64,000 nt of DNA from Stenotrophomonas raiganjensis (SeqCode) (GCF_030658505.1 NZ_JAUTXR010000173.1:62001-126000); one strand, 5' to 3'. Numbered from the stretch's first letter, positions 26,735 to 38,535 are shown. Numbers and translations: made by a program. The notes: generated by a model from the sequence alone, not told the origin.

Positions 26735-29563
26735 GTGAAACACCTGATCCATCGGCCCGCCAGCCGCCGCCATACCACCCTGGCATCGTCCATCACCCAT
26801 ATCCTTGCCGGCAGCACCCTGCTGCTGGCCGGCGCCGTGGCGTCCAACTCCGCCTCCGCGCAGGAGCAGGAAAAGGCCACCAACCTGGACCGCATCACGG
26901 TCACCGGTTCGAACATTCCGCGCACCAACACTGAAACACCGTCGCCGGTGCAGGTGGTGACCCGCCAGGAAATCGACCGTACCGGCAAGACCTCGCTGTC
27001 GGAGTACCTGCAGACGCTGACCGCCAATGGCGCAGGTTCGATTCCCAAGTCCTTCGGTACCGGCTTCGCCGGTGGCGGCTCGGGCGTGTCGCTGCGCGGC
27101 CTCGGTGCTGGATCGACATTGATCCTGTTGAACGGCCGCCGCATGGCCACCTATGGGCTGGCCGATGACGGCCAGAAGGTCTTCACCGACCTGAGTACCA
27201 TCCCGATGGACGCCGTCGAGCGCGTCGAAGTCCTCAAGGACGGCGCCTCGGCAATCTATGGTTCCGATGCGATTGCCGGCGTGATCAACATCATCCTGCG
27301 CAGCGACTTCCAGGGCGCGACCCTGCGTGCGTCCTACGGCATGTCCGGCGACGGTGATGGCGATGAAAAGAAGGCAACCCTGACCGCTGGTACCGGAGAT
27401 CTGTCCAAGGATGGCTGGAACGCCTTCATCAGCGTCGACGTTGGCAAGTCCGACGCAATCAAGGTCAGCGACCGCAAGAATCGGAAGTGGATCGGGACCG
27501 GCGATCTGCGTCGCTGGGGCTACGACTTCGACGGTTCGTACTTTGGTGCCGGCGGCGGCGCATACATCAACAATCGCACCGCTGGTGGCGTTGGCCCCAA
27601 TGGCTCGGTATTCGATGATCGCAACGCGACTGCCACCAACCCTGGCCAGCTGGTTCCGCTGCCGGGCTGCGCGGGACTCAGCAATATTCCGGGGCAGACG
27701 GATGCTTCGGTCGCGCAGCAGGGCTGCCTGTGGGATCCGAACCAGAAGTACCGTGACCTGACGCCGGAAGAAAAGTACGTCAACGTGTTCGGTCGTGCGA
27801 CCTTTGCCTTCGGCGAGGGTGGTGAGATCTACACCGAGATCGGCTACTCGAAGAAGGAAACCACCTTCACCAATACGCCCTCCGGCGTATCCGGTGGCTG
27901 GGGCTATCCTGACCATACCGTCAATGCCAATAGTGGCCCGGGTGCAACAGTGCTCGGCCCGACCCACCCGGACAATCCAATTCCCGGCCAAGCCTCGCGC
28001 CTGCGTTACAGCGCCTGGGACGTGGGTCCGCGCGTGACCGAGAACACCAACGAGTTCAACCGCTTCCTGGTGGGGGCCAAGGGCAATTGGGGAGACTGGA
28101 GCTATGACGCTGGCTACCTGCACTCGGGCACCGATCTGGTAAGCGAGCGCACCGGCTTCCTGCGCTACAGCGCAGTGCGCTGTGCACTGGCCGACCCGAA
28201 CTGTGCCGGTGGCGTATGGCGCATTGGCGATGATGCCGGCAAGAATTCCCAGGCACTGTACGACTTCATTTCGCCGCGCATCAGTGCACGTGCCAAGACC
28301 AGCCTGGACTCCTTCAACGCTACCGTTTCGCGCAGCCTGATGGACCTCAAGGGCGGGCCCCTGGGCCTGGCAATCGGCACCGAATGGCGCCGCACGAGCA
28401 ACAGCCTGACACCGCAGACCTATACCGACCAGGGCGACATCATCGGCCTGGGCTATTCGGCGTACGACGGCGTGCAGAACGTGTATGCCGGCTACGTCGA
28501 GCTGTCGGCACCGGTGCTGGAGTCGCTGGAGCTTTCCGGCGCGCTGCGCTACGACAAGTATGACGGTGGTGATGGCAAGGCCACGCCGAAGCTGGGTGTC
28601 AAATGGACTCCGGCTGACTGGATCGCCCTGCGCGCAAGCTATGCGGAAGGTTTCCGTGCGCCCAACGTGGCCGAAAGCGGTGTCGGTGGCCTGGCGGGAT
28701 TCTCCAGCATCAAGGATCCGATCCGGTGCGGCCTGCAGGGAATCCCCTCCAACTGCCAGTCGCGCCAGGTGGCGATCATCACCAACTCCAACCCGGCGCT
28801 CAAGCCTGAGGAATCGAAGAGCTATTCGTTCGGTGTGGTCCTGCAGCCAACACGCACTACGTCGTTGACCGTGGATGCCTGGGAGATCAAGCGCACCAAC
28901 GAAATCGCTTCCAGTGAACCATCCGACGAGATCCTTGCCGGCAACGTGGTACGCGATTCCGACCTCATCAATGGCGTAGCAGGCTCCGGCACCATTCTGG
29001 CGGTCAACAATCGCTATGTGAATGCCGCATCTTCGCGTGTTCGTGGCATTGATACCGATATCCGGCAGACCTTCGATATCGGCCCCGGCCAGCTCGAGAT
29101 GGACCTGCAGTGGAGCCACCTGCTGAAGTTCGAACGCACCAATGGCGGATCCACCTCCGACTATCTGGGTACGCACGGCAACTGCGACGTTTCCAACTGC
29201 ATTGGCACGCCCAAGGACAGAGCGAACTTCGGTGCCACCTGGAAGCAGGGTCCCTGGAGCGTCAGCGGCGTTGCCAACTACGTCAGCAAGCTGGAAAACA
29301 CCGACAAGCGCGGCGGCGACTACCAGGCGTTCTATGCCGATGGCTCACCGGTGAAGAAGATTGCGTCGTTCACCAGCTTTGACCTGTCCGGCCGCTGGAA
29401 CGTGACCGAGCAGTTCGAACTCAATGCATCCGTCCAGAACGTCTTTGATCGCATTGCGCCGCTGGATCCGGTCACCTACGGTGCCGTGAACTACAACCCG
29501 ATGCACTTTGCCGGCGCAGTCGGCCGTTTCTTCACCGTCGGCGCCAAGTACACCTTCAAGTAA
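26735..29563 (+). CDS. TonB-dependent outer-membrane receptor
   Basis: 942 residues from a GTG start preceded by TTAGGAGAG. The signal peptide runs to ASNSASA. A TonB box-like DRITVTGSNI precedes the plug domain (about residues 60-180; TPSPVQVVTRQEID, VSLRGLG, YGSDAIAGVINII), followed by a 22-strand barrel domain with conserved YAEGFRAPNVAE and the terminal GAKYTFK. Such receptors import large or scarce ligands, often carbohydrates, peptides or siderophores in Xanthomonadaceae. The plug and the paired Cys residues in surface loops do not identify the ligand. The tonB gene upstream makes a functional pairing plausible. Confidence 0.93.
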   Translation: MKHLIHRPASRRHTTLASSITHILAGSTLLLAGAVASNSASAQEQEKATNLDRITVTGSNIPRTNTETPSPVQVVTRQEIDRTGKTSLSEYLQTLTANGAGSIPKSFGTGFAGGGSGVSLRGLGAGSTLILLNGRRMATYGLADDGQKVFTDLSTIPMDAVERVEVLKDGASAIYGSDAIAGVINIILRSDFQGATLRASYGMSGDGDGDEKKATLTAGTGDLSKDGWNAFISVDVGKSDAIKVSDRKNRKWIGTGDLRRWGYDFDGSYFGAGGGAYINNRTAGGVGPNGSVFDDRNATATNPGQLVPLPGCAGLSNIPGQTDASVAQQGCLWDPNQKYRDLTPEEKYVNVFGRATFAFGEGGEIYTEIGYSKKETTFTNTPSGVSGGWGYPDHTVNANSGPGATVLGPTHPDNPIPGQASRLRYSAWDVGPRVTENTNEFNRFLVGAKGNWGDWSYDAGYLHSGTDLVSERTGFLRYSAVRCALADPNCAGGVWRIGDDAGKNSQALYDFISPRISARAKTSLDSFNATVSRSLMDLKGGPLGLAIGTEWRRTSNSLTPQTYTDQGDIIGLGYSAYDGVQNVYAGYVELSAPVLESLELSGALRYDKYDGGDGKATPKLGVKWTPADWIALRASYAEGFRAPNVAESGVGGLAGFSSIKDPIRCGLQGIPSNCQSRQVAIITNSNPALKPEESKSYSFGVVLQPTRTTSLTVDAWEIKRTNEIASSEPSDEILAGNVVRDSDLINGVAGSGTILAVNNRYVNAASSRVRGIDTDIRQTFDIGPGQLEMDLQWSHLLKFERTNGGSTSDYLGTHGNCDVSNCIGTPKDRANFGATWKQGPWSVSGVANYVSKLENTDKRGGDYQAFYADGSPVKKIASFTSFDLSGRWNVTEQFELNASVQNVFDRIAPLDPVTYGAVNYNPMHFAGAVGRFFTVGAKYTFK

Positions 29564-29589
29564 TACCGTTCAACTCAACGCAGCACCTT

Positions 29590-29619
29590 CGAAGGCCCGG
29601 GCACCTGCCCGGGCCTTCG
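29590..29619 (+). terminator. Hairpin after the receptor gene
   Basis: A 14-bp perfect stem CGAAGGCCCGGGCA and its complement with a two-base loop, 26 bases past the stop. There is no T run, so it may protect the 3' end rather than terminate by itself. Confidence 0.65.
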
Positions 29620-29697
29620 TCGTTGCGGCTCTTGCAGGCATGTTCACGAGCACACCGCTACCGTGTGCACGCGGCATCACCGCCGCAGGGGATCTCC

Positions 29698-31119
29698 ATG
29701 GCCGCGACTTCGCAACGCCTGGGCCTGCCCGCGTTGACCGCACTGGTGGTCGGCTCGATGGTCGGCGCCGGCATCTTCTCATTGCCGCAGAACGTGGCGC
29801 GCAGCGCCGGCCCGGCTGCCGCGCTGGTCGGCTGGGCGCTGAGTGGCGCCGGCATGCTGATGCTGGCCTTCGTATTCCAGGCCCTGGCCAACCGCCGGCC
29901 GGACCTCGATACCGGCATCTACGCGTATGCGCGCGAGGGCTTCGGCAGCTACATCGGCTTTTCCGCAGCATGGGGCTACTGGGTCGCCTCGGTGCTTGGC
30001 AACGCCAGCTTCTTCGTGCTGATCTTCAGCGGCCTCGGCCATTTCCTGCCGGTCTTCGGCGAAGGCAATACCCCGGCCGCGGTGGCCGCTTCGTCACTGC
30101 TGCTATGGACCGTGCACCTGCTGGTGCTGCGCGGCCTGCGTACCGCCGCCATCGTCAACGGCCTGGTGACGGTGGCCAAACTGCTGCCGATCACCCTGTT
30201 CCTGGTGCTGGCGGCTGGCGCGTTCCGCATGGACGTATTCCGCGCCGATTTCCTCGGTACGCCGGCACTCGGCGATCTCGGCCAGCAGCTGCGCGGCATG
30301 ATGCTGGTGACCGTGTGGGTGTTCATCGGCATCGAAGGGGCCAGCATCTACTCGCGGCGCGCCGCGCGACGTGCCGATGTGGGCCGCGCCACAGTGATCG
30401 GCTTTCTTGGCGTCTGGCTGCTGCTGGTACTGGTCAGCCTGCTGTCGATGGGCGTGCTGCCACAGGCCGAACTGGCCGGACTGCCCAATCCGTCGATGGC
30501 CTATGTGCTGCGCGCCATCGTCGGCGAATGGGGCGCGACGGTGATCATCATCGGTTCGATCATCTCGGTGCTGGGCGCGTTGCTGGCCTGGGTGCTGCTG
30601 TGTGCCGAGGTGCTGTATGCCGCCGCCGGTGACGGCACCATGCCGGCGTTCCTGGGCCGCGAGAACGCGCGCGGCGTACCGGCCAATGCACTATGGCTGA
30701 GCAACGGGCTGATCCAGTTGTTCCTGCTGCTGGTGCTGGTCAACTCCGGCAGCTACACCGGGCTGGTGCTGCTGGCTGCATCGATGAGCCTGGTGCCCTA
30801 CTTCCTGTCCACGGCATTCGGGGTGCAGCTTGCCTGGCGCGGGCACGCCTATGCAGGGGAGCCTGGCGCCCGCTGGCGCGACTTCGTCGTCGCGCTGCTG
30901 GCCAGCGCGTATGCACTGTGGCTGGTGTATGCCGGCGGCCTCGACAACCTGCTGCTGTCGGTGCTGCTGTACGTGCCCGGCGTTGTGCTGTTCGCACTGA
31001 CCCGGCACCAGCGCGGCGAGCGCATATTCACGCGCTGGGAGTGGGTGCTGTTCGGCGCGATCCTGATCGTGGCGATTGCCACGCTGGTAGCTTTCTGCAA
31101 GGGTGACCTGAAACTGTAG
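29698..31119 (+). CDS. APC family basic amino acid antiporter-type permease
   Basis: 473 residues with about twelve membrane helices. The opening LTALVVGSMVGAGIFSLPQN is the conserved first helix of the basic amino acid/polyamine antiporter branch of the APC superfamily, and VFIGIEGASIYSRRA is the typical helix-6 region. Relatives exchange arginine for ornithine or lysine for cadaverine; no deiminase or decarboxylase gene is adjacent, so the substrate is open. The start at 29698 gives helix 1 the family position. The stop codon TAG is part of the GTAG of a SMAG-type repeat. Confidence 0.88.
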   Translation: MAATSQRLGLPALTALVVGSMVGAGIFSLPQNVARSAGPAAALVGWALSGAGMLMLAFVFQALANRRPDLDTGIYAYAREGFGSYIGFSAAWGYWVASVLGNASFFVLIFSGLGHFLPVFGEGNTPAAVAASSLLLWTVHLLVLRGLRTAAIVNGLVTVAKLLPITLFLVLAAGAFRMDVFRADFLGTPALGDLGQQLRGMMLVTVWVFIGIEGASIYSRRAARRADVGRATVIGFLGVWLLLVLVSLLSMGVLPQAELAGLPNPSMAYVLRAIVGEWGATVIIIGSIISVLGALLAWVLLCAEVLYAAAGDGTMPAFLGRENARGVPANALWLSNGLIQLFLLLVLVNSGSYTGLVLLAASMSLVPYFLSTAFGVQLAWRGHAYAGEPGARWRDFVVALLASAYALWLVYAGGLDNLLLSVLLYVPGVVLFALTRHQRGERIFTRWEWVLFGAILIVAIATLVAFCKGDLKL

Positions 31120-31154
31120 CGGCGAGCCGCAGCCGGAGATGGGTTCGGCTCTAC
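31116..31154. repeat. SMAG-type repeat supplying two stop codons
   Basis: Begins GTAGCGGCGAGCC at 31116 and ends CGGCTCTAC at 31154, a degenerate GTAG/CTAC inverted repeat. TAG at 31117-31119 is the stop of the permease; TAG read from the opposite strand at 31153-31151 is the stop of the convergent hydrolase. The element therefore spans the entire convergent junction. Confidence 0.8.
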
Positions 31155-32113
31155 AAGGAGCTGGGCAGCATGCCGATATCCTGCATCCAGCGCTCGGCAA
31201 GCTGCGGCCACGCCGCTACCGGTGCATCCTTCATGCGCAGCCCGAATGCGTGGCCGCCGCGTGCGAACAGATGCATTTCCACCGGCACGCCCGCGTCGAC
31301 CAAGGCACGGTAATAGGCCAGCGATTCGCGCACGTCATCGGTGCGATCGTCGGTGGCCTGCGCGATGAACGTCGGCGGTACCTTGTCATCCACGGTGATG
31401 TCCCTGACCAGCGACAATCCCTTTCCGTGCCCCGCCCACAGGTGCCCGGAATACATCACCATCGCGAAATCGGGGCGGCTCGGCTGCTCATCCGCCGCAT
31501 CGACCGGCGCGTAGCTGCGCAGCGCGTGCGTGCTCAGTCCTGCCACCACGTGGCCACCGGCGGAAAAGCCGATCACCCCGATCCGCGTTGGATTGATTGA
31601 CCAGCGCTCGGCCTGTGCGCGCAGCAGGCCCATTGCACGCTGTGCATCCTGCAGGGCCATCGGCACCTTTGGAGTGTCGCGGCAGTTGCACACGGGGTCC
31701 CAGTTCGGGCCGGAGGCTGGCACCCGGTACTTCAGCAATGCACAGGTGATGCCCTGCGCGGCCAGCCAGTCGCAGATCTCGCTGCCTTCCAGGTCCATCG
31801 CCAGCACCCGATAGCCTCCGCCAGGCACCACCATCACCGCGGTGCCGGTGGCCGGCCCCTTCGGCGGAAACACGGTGAGGGTCGGCGTAGCGACGTTCTG
31901 CAGCATCATCCAGTGTTCGCCACTGGCTTCGGAGGTCACTTCGCTGACCTGCTCGGGCCCCTTCAACTTCGGCGGCGCGCTCACCGTGCCCTGCGGCCAC
32001 AGTGGAAGCTCGGTGGTGCCTTGTGGCGGATGCCAGGTGGAAGGCGCGGCCTTCGCCGTAGCGAACGGCACCATCGCAAGCAGCAGCAAGCTCAAGGACA
32101 GGAGCGCACGCAT
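31151..32113 (-). CDS. Secreted alpha/beta hydrolase (acetyl-xylan esterase-like)
   Basis: 320 residues with a signal peptide (LLSLSLLLLAMVPFATAKA). The mature part is an alpha/beta hydrolase: oxyanion-hole PGGGYRVLA, nucleophile elbow GFSAGGH, an Asp in ATDDRTDDV and catalytic His in RGGHAFGLR. This layout resembles the esterases often annotated next to endo-xylanases, which deacetylate plant polysaccharides; the substrate is an inference. Several Cys residues near residue 143 (PVCNC) may form a disulfide. The start at 32113 puts the signal peptide at the N-terminus. Convergent with the APC permease, with the stop in the shared repeat. Confidence 0.85.
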   Translation of the reverse strand: MRALLSLSLLLLAMVPFATAKAAPSTWHPPQGTTELPLWPQGTVSAPPKLKGPEQVSEVTSEASGEHWMMLQNVATPTLTVFPPKGPATGTAVMVVPGGGYRVLAMDLEGSEICDWLAAQGITCALLKYRVPASGPNWDPVCNCRDTPKVPMALQDAQRAMGLLRAQAERWSINPTRIGVIGFSAGGHVVAGLSTHALRSYAPVDAADEQPSRPDFAMVMYSGHLWAGHGKGLSLVRDITVDDKVPPTFIAQATDDRTDDVRESLAYYRALVDAGVPVEMHLFARGGHAFGLRMKDAPVAAWPQLAERWMQDIGMLPSSL

Positions 32114-32143
32114 GATCGGCATCCATGGTTGGAGCAGCAGATT

Positions 32144-32201
32144 GTAGAACCGAGCCCATGCTCGGCTTCGAGGATGCAGCCGAGCGTAGGCTCGGCTCTA
32201 C
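32144..32201. repeat. SMAG-type inverted repeat pair
   Basis: GTAGAACCGAGCCC opens the left arm and GGCTCGGCTCTAC closes the right arm, each arm a small palindrome. It lies between tRNA-Asn and the hydrolase gene, both minus strand, and so sits in the hydrolase upstream region. Confidence 0.85.
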
Positions 32202-32209
32202 AACATGGC

Positions 32210-32244
32210 AAAAAAAAACCTGCATCTCGCGATGCAGGTTTTTC
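32210..32244 (-). terminator. Intrinsic terminator after tRNA-Asn
   Basis: AACCTGCATC pairs with GATGCAGGTT around a four-base loop; on the minus strand it is followed by nine T residues. It begins within ten bases of the tRNA 3' end. Confidence 0.9.
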
Positions 32245-32248
32245 AAGG

Positions 32249-32325
32249 TGGCGCCCGAAGTTGGACTCGAACCAACGACCCCCTGATTAACAGTCAAGTG
32301 CTCTAACCGGCTGAGCTATTCGGGC
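32249..32325 (-). tRNA. tRNA-Asn (anticodon GTT)
   Basis: 77 bases including an encoded CCA. The acceptor arm is GCCCGAA pairing with TTCGGGC, the D arm contains AGCTCAGCCGGTTAGAGC, the anticodon loop is CTGTTAA with GTT, and the T arm carries GGTTCGAGTCC. Every arm pairs. It is the only tRNA gene I see in the window. Confidence 0.97.
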
Positions 32326-32347
32326 AGACGACTAGTATAACCACTCT

Positions 32348-32818
32348 TCACGCGCGATGGTAGGGGTGATTGGCAATCATTGCCGCAGCCCGATACAGCT
32401 GCTCGGCCACCACCAGGCGCACCAGCATGTGCGGCAGCGTCAGCGGTCCGATCGACCACTTCTCATCGGCCAGTGCGGATACTTCCGGCGAATGCCCTTC
32501 CGGGCCACCGATGAGGAATGCCAGGTCCCTGCCCTGCCCGCGCCAGTGTTCCAGGCGCTGGGCCAGTTGTTCCGAACTGAGCTGGCGTCCGGGCACATCC
32601 AGCGCCACCACATAGGCATTCTTCGGCAGCGCAGCGATCACCCGCTTGCCTTCATCTTCGGTGGCACGGCGCGGATCACGCCCCTTGCCGCGCAGGCCGG
32701 GCTCGATTTCCACCAGTTCGAACGGCAGCCAGTGCGACAACCGTTTCTGGTACTCGGCGAAGCCCTGCGCCACCCAGCTGGGGGCGCGTTCACCGGTGGC
32801 GATCAGGCGGGCTTTCAT
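32348..32818 (-). CDS. rlmH: 23S rRNA pseudouridine-1915 N3-methyltransferase
   Basis: 156 residues, compared with 155 in E. coli. RlmH methylates a pseudouridine in helix 69 of 23S rRNA on assembled 70S ribosomes. The SPOUT fold shows LIATGERAPSWV at the start, VVALDVPGRQLSSEQLA in the middle and the SAM-binding knot FLIGGPEGHSPEV, with LPHMLVRLVVAEQLYRA at the end. Last gene of the leuS-lptE-holA-nadD-rsfS-rlmH group; 64 bases separate it from rsfS. The start at 32818 gives the family length; the longer frame upstream is arginine-rich junk. Confidence 0.96.
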   Translation of the reverse strand: MKARLIATGERAPSWVAQGFAEYQKRLSHWLPFELVEIEPGLRGKGRDPRRATEDEGKRVIAALPKNAYVVALDVPGRQLSSEQLAQRLEHWRGQGRDLAFLIGGPEGHSPEVSALADEKWSIGPLTLPHMLVRLVVAEQLYRAAAMIANHPYHRA

Positions 32819-32882
32819 CAACGGTCCTCCAAAACGTCGACGGCGCCATCGGCGCCGTCGAAGGGATGCATCAACGTGCGGC

Positions 32883-33293
32883 TCAGGCCACTTCGTCGTC
32901 GCTGGACGGCGGCTGGTCGCCGACGGTCCACAGCCGCTCGAGGGCGTAGAACTCACGCACGCGCGGCAGCATCACGTGAACGATCACGTCGCCCAGGTCG
33001 ACCAGCACCCACTCGGCTTCGCGCTCGCCTTCCACGCCCAGCGGCATCACGTCGAGATTCTTGGCGAAGCGCACGACTTCATCGGCAATCGACTTGACGT
33101 GGCGGGTCGAGGTGCCCGAAACAACAATCATGTAATCGGCAACGCTGGACCGGCCGCGCACGTCGATCTCGACCAGGTCCTTGGCCTTCAGGTCTTCGGT
33201 GGCTTGGCGGACGCTGGCCAGCAGTTCCGGCACGGACGGCGGCGGGCTGGGCAGATCGACCTTGATGGTCTGGGGCTGGGTCTGGTTGCTCAA
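32883..33293 (-). CDS. rsfS: Ribosome silencing factor RsfS
   Basis: 136 residues. RsfS binds ribosomal protein uL14 and blocks 50S-30S joining when nutrients are scarce. Conserved stretches are LKAKDLVEIDVRG, MIVVSGTSTRHVKSIADEV, EREAEWVLVDLGDVIVHVM and REFYALERLW. It has a proline-rich N-terminal extension of about 20 residues and an acidic tail compared with E. coli. Placed between nadD and rlmH, the standard order in proteobacteria. Confidence 0.96.
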   Translation of the reverse strand: MSNQTQPQTIKVDLPSPPPSVPELLASVRQATEDLKAKDLVEIDVRGRSSVADYMIVVSGTSTRHVKSIADEVVRFAKNLDVMPLGVEGEREAEWVLVDLGDVIVHVMLPRVREFYALERLWTVGDQPPSSDDEVA

Positions 33294-33351
33294 AGTGGAT
33301 CGACTCGATAAACGTGGGGGCGATTATACGGGGATGGCGCCGGCGCGCCAT

Positions 33352-34020
33352 TCACGGCGTGGCTGGGCGATACAGCCCGTGTGCAGCGACATAGTCGGCC
33401 ACGGCCGGCGGCAGCAGTGCACGCCAGGGACCGCCGGAGGCGATCTGGGTGCGCACGGCACTGGCCGATTCCTCGCGCAGCGGGTGGTGCAGGCGCAGGA
33501 CGCGCCCGGCCGGGCTGGCAAACAGCGCCTGTTCGTTATCGGCCCAGCGCCCCTCCAGCGCGCGGCCCAGCTCGCCATCGACCGAAGCCCGCAGTGGGCT
33601 GCCCGGCCGTTCAGCCACGACGAAATGGGCCAGCCCGAACAGGGCCTCCCATTCGTGCCAGCTGGCCAGGCCCAGCAGGCTGTCAGCGCCGACCAGCCAG
33701 GCCAGTGGTCGGCCGGGGCCAAGCTCACCACGCAGTTCGCGCAGGGTATCGACGGTGTACGAGGGGCGACCGGGATGGCGCGCCGCCCGGTCCAGCTCAC
33801 GGCGATCCAGCAGCAGGCCCGGCTCATCACCAATGGCCAGCGACAGCATGCTGCAACGCTGTTCGGCAGTGGCACCGGGCACCGCGCGGTGCGGCGGATC
33901 GGCGGCCGGCAACATGCGCACGGCGACCTGCAGTTCGTCACGGGCAGCACGGGCGATCGCGAGGTGCCCGAGGTGCACCGGATCGAAGGTGCCCCCGTAA
34001 TAGATCCGCAGGCTCATCAC
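33352..34020 (-). CDS. nadD: Nicotinate-nucleotide adenylyltransferase
   Basis: 222 residues. NadD converts nicotinate mononucleotide and ATP into deamido-NAD, an essential step of NAD synthesis. The nucleotidyltransferase motif is GGTFDPVHLGHLAIA at residues 9-23, and the C-terminal ISSTxxR-like segment reads SASAVRTQIA, a partial match. The gene starts immediately after the holA stop; a second ATG three bases in is equally possible. Part of the leuS to rlmH group, which joins replication, NAD and ribosome functions. Confidence 0.95.
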   Translation of the reverse strand: MMSLRIYYGGTFDPVHLGHLAIARAARDELQVAVRMLPAADPPHRAVPGATAEQRCSMLSLAIGDEPGLLLDRRELDRAARHPGRPSYTVDTLRELRGELGPGRPLAWLVGADSLLGLASWHEWEALFGLAHFVVAERPGSPLRASVDGELGRALEGRWADNEQALFASPAGRVLRLHHPLREESASAVRTQIASGGPWRALLPPAVADYVAAHGLYRPATP

Positions 34021-35058
34021 TCAAGCCCGCGCCAGCAGGCGCACGGCACGCGGTTCGGCCACGGCCACCAGCAGGCGTTCCAGCGCCAGCCAGGCATCGC
34101 CGTCAGCCCGCCCCTTGGCGATGCGGTCGACCAGCCCCGCCTCGGCCACGAAGCGCTCCCAGCGCTTGCCTTCCGGGTGCCGCTGCAGCGCACGCTTGTA
34201 GGGCGCCTGCCGTGATTCCCAGATCCCGCGTGATTTCATTTCGGCGGCCAGGTTGCCACCCCGCGCCTGCACCCGGGCCAGGCCGGCACCCGCCAGCAGC
34301 TCGCGGATGACCATCGGCATCAGCGCGGCCACGGCTTCGCCTTCGCCGCGCAGCCCGGCCAGCATGCGCAGCACCGCCGGCGGCTGGCCGGAGAAGGCGG
34401 CCTCCATCAGCCGGAACACGTCATAGCGGGCGGCATCGGCCACCAGCGATTCCATCCGTTCCACGTCCAGCGGCTGGCCGTCGGCCAGCAGCGCCAGTTT
34501 GTCGATTTCCTGCGCTGCGGCCAGCAGATTGCCTTCCACCCGCTCGGCCAACCGCTGCACGGCGGCAGGGTCGGCACGCAGGCCCTTGCCACGCAGGCGC
34601 CGCTCGATCCAGTCCGGCAGTTCGTGCGGCTTGATCGCCCAGGCCACCGACAGCACGCCGATGCGGTTGACCGCCTCGGCCCACTTGCCCTGGTGGGCCT
34701 TGCTCCATTCGTTGGCGGTGATCATCAGCACCACGTCCGGCGCTGGGTTGGCGCAGAACTGACTGATCACCTCGGCGCCCTCCTTGCCCGGCTTGCCGCT
34801 GGGCAGGCGCACCTCGACCAGGCGTCGGGCGCTGAACAGGCTGGGTGCGTTGAAGCTGGCGTCGAGCTGGTTCCAGTCGAAATCGCGGCCATCGGCGTCG
34901 AACACCTCGCGCTCACCGATGCCGGCGGCGCGCGCCCGCGCGCGGATGGCGTCGGCCGCCTCCAGCACACGCAGGGTTTCCGGGCCGGCAATCAGATAGA
35001 CCGGCGCCAGCGCGGTATCAGCGCCCTGGCTGGCCAGCTGCTCCGGACGCAGTTCCAT
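34021..35058 (-). CDS. holA: DNA polymerase III subunit delta
   Basis: 345 residues, typical for the family. HolA is the wrench of the clamp loader and opens the beta clamp. N-terminal MELRPEQLASQ and the clamp-contact region (FNAPSLFSARRLVEVRL, residues 66-83) are conserved, as are the central NLLAAAQEIDKLALL helix and the C-terminal collar domain. It begins nine bases after the lptE stop and abuts nadD, so the cluster is transcribed as one unit. Confidence 0.95.
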   Translation of the reverse strand: MELRPEQLASQGADTALAPVYLIAGPETLRVLEAADAIRARARAAGIGEREVFDADGRDFDWNQLDASFNAPSLFSARRLVEVRLPSGKPGKEGAEVISQFCANPAPDVVLMITANEWSKAHQGKWAEAVNRIGVLSVAWAIKPHELPDWIERRLRGKGLRADPAAVQRLAERVEGNLLAAAQEIDKLALLADGQPLDVERMESLVADAARYDVFRLMEAAFSGQPPAVLRMLAGLRGEGEAVAALMPMVIRELLAGAGLARVQARGGNLAAEMKSRGIWESRQAPYKRALQRHPEGKRWERFVAEAGLVDRIAKGRADGDAWLALERLLVAVAEPRAVRLLARA

Positions 35059-35067
35059 CGCCGCGAC

Positions 35068-35652
35068 TCAGTGCTTGGTTGCGGGAACCGGCACGGCCGG
35101 CACCGCGCCTTCGGCCGGCTTGGCCTTCGGCGCCGACAGGCTGCCGCCCTTCTCGATCTCGGCACGCACCACGCTGTCGATGCGGCGGATGATCGACGCG
35201 GACATTTCCCGGCGCAGCTCATCGGCCAGGATCTCGCGTTCGGTGGTGGTACCCGTGGCGTCGGTCGGCGGCGACACATAGTCGCGCGACAGCTCGATCA
35301 CCTGCTGCGGCACCAGTTCGCTGCCGTCCTCGCGGCGGAAAATGAAGATCACCGCATAGCGCAGGCTGTACTCCTGCGCACGGCCCTGCGAGTCGATCGC
35401 GATCGGCAGGTCACCCCAGCGTTCGGACAGCACCTGCAACTGGGTACTGGGTTCCTTGCTGTCCTCATCGGCCAGCTTGGCTCCGGAGGCGAGCAGGCTG
35501 CGGTTGAGCAGCTTGACCAGTTCGCTGTACGGCGCGGTCGAGACCACCTTCACCGGCGCCGTATCGGTCGGCAGCATCAGCTTGTTGCGCAGATGGAAAC
35601 CGCAGCCGGCAAGGCCGAGGACAAGAACGAGGGCAAGCAGGATTCGGGTCAT
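35068..35652 (-). CDS. lptE: LPS-assembly lipoprotein LptE
   Basis: 194 residues. LptE plugs the LptD barrel and helps insert lipopolysaccharide in the outer membrane. The signal peptide ILLALVLVLGLAGCGFHLR ends at a strong lipobox (LAGC) directly followed by GFHLR, the family hallmark. A C-terminal Ala/Pro/Lys tail (about 25 residues) extends beyond the fold. The start at 35652 (MTRILLAL) puts the signal at the N-terminus; an ATG 30 bases upstream adds a short polar lead. It lies between leuS and holA, the canonical position. Confidence 0.95.
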   Translation of the reverse strand: MTRILLALVLVLGLAGCGFHLRNKLMLPTDTAPVKVVSTAPYSELVKLLNRSLLASGAKLADEDSKEPSTQLQVLSERWGDLPIAIDSQGRAQEYSLRYAVIFIFRREDGSELVPQQVIELSRDYVSPPTDATGTTTEREILADELRREMSASIIRRIDSVVRAEIEKGGSLSAPKAKPAEGAVPAVPVPATKH

Positions 35653-35714
35653 GGAGACAGTCTGGCGGAGCCGGGCGATCACGGCAACACACAGCGTGCC
35701 CGAAGCCGCGTGAA

Positions 35715-35777
35715 TGCAGGGCCATCAAGCACGTGGCCCTGCACGGAAAAGCACCGGCCGCGCGGACGGCGGCCGGT
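35715..35777 (-). other. Two hairpins between leuS and lptE
   Basis: TGCAGGGCCA/TGGCCCTGCA (35715-35743) and ACCGGCCGC/GCGGCCGGT (35753-35777) are two adjacent perfect stems within the 135-base leuS-lptE gap. Neither has a T run on the minus strand; they could tune read-through or mRNA decay between the two cistrons. Confidence 0.5.
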
Positions 35778-35787
35778 ACCGGGTACA

Positions 35788-38535
<2,748 letters not shown>

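Noticed and set aside
26663..29176. 837-codon frame antisense to the TonB-dependent receptor
   Set aside because: The receptor on the other strand is unambiguous; the antisense product shows no domain.
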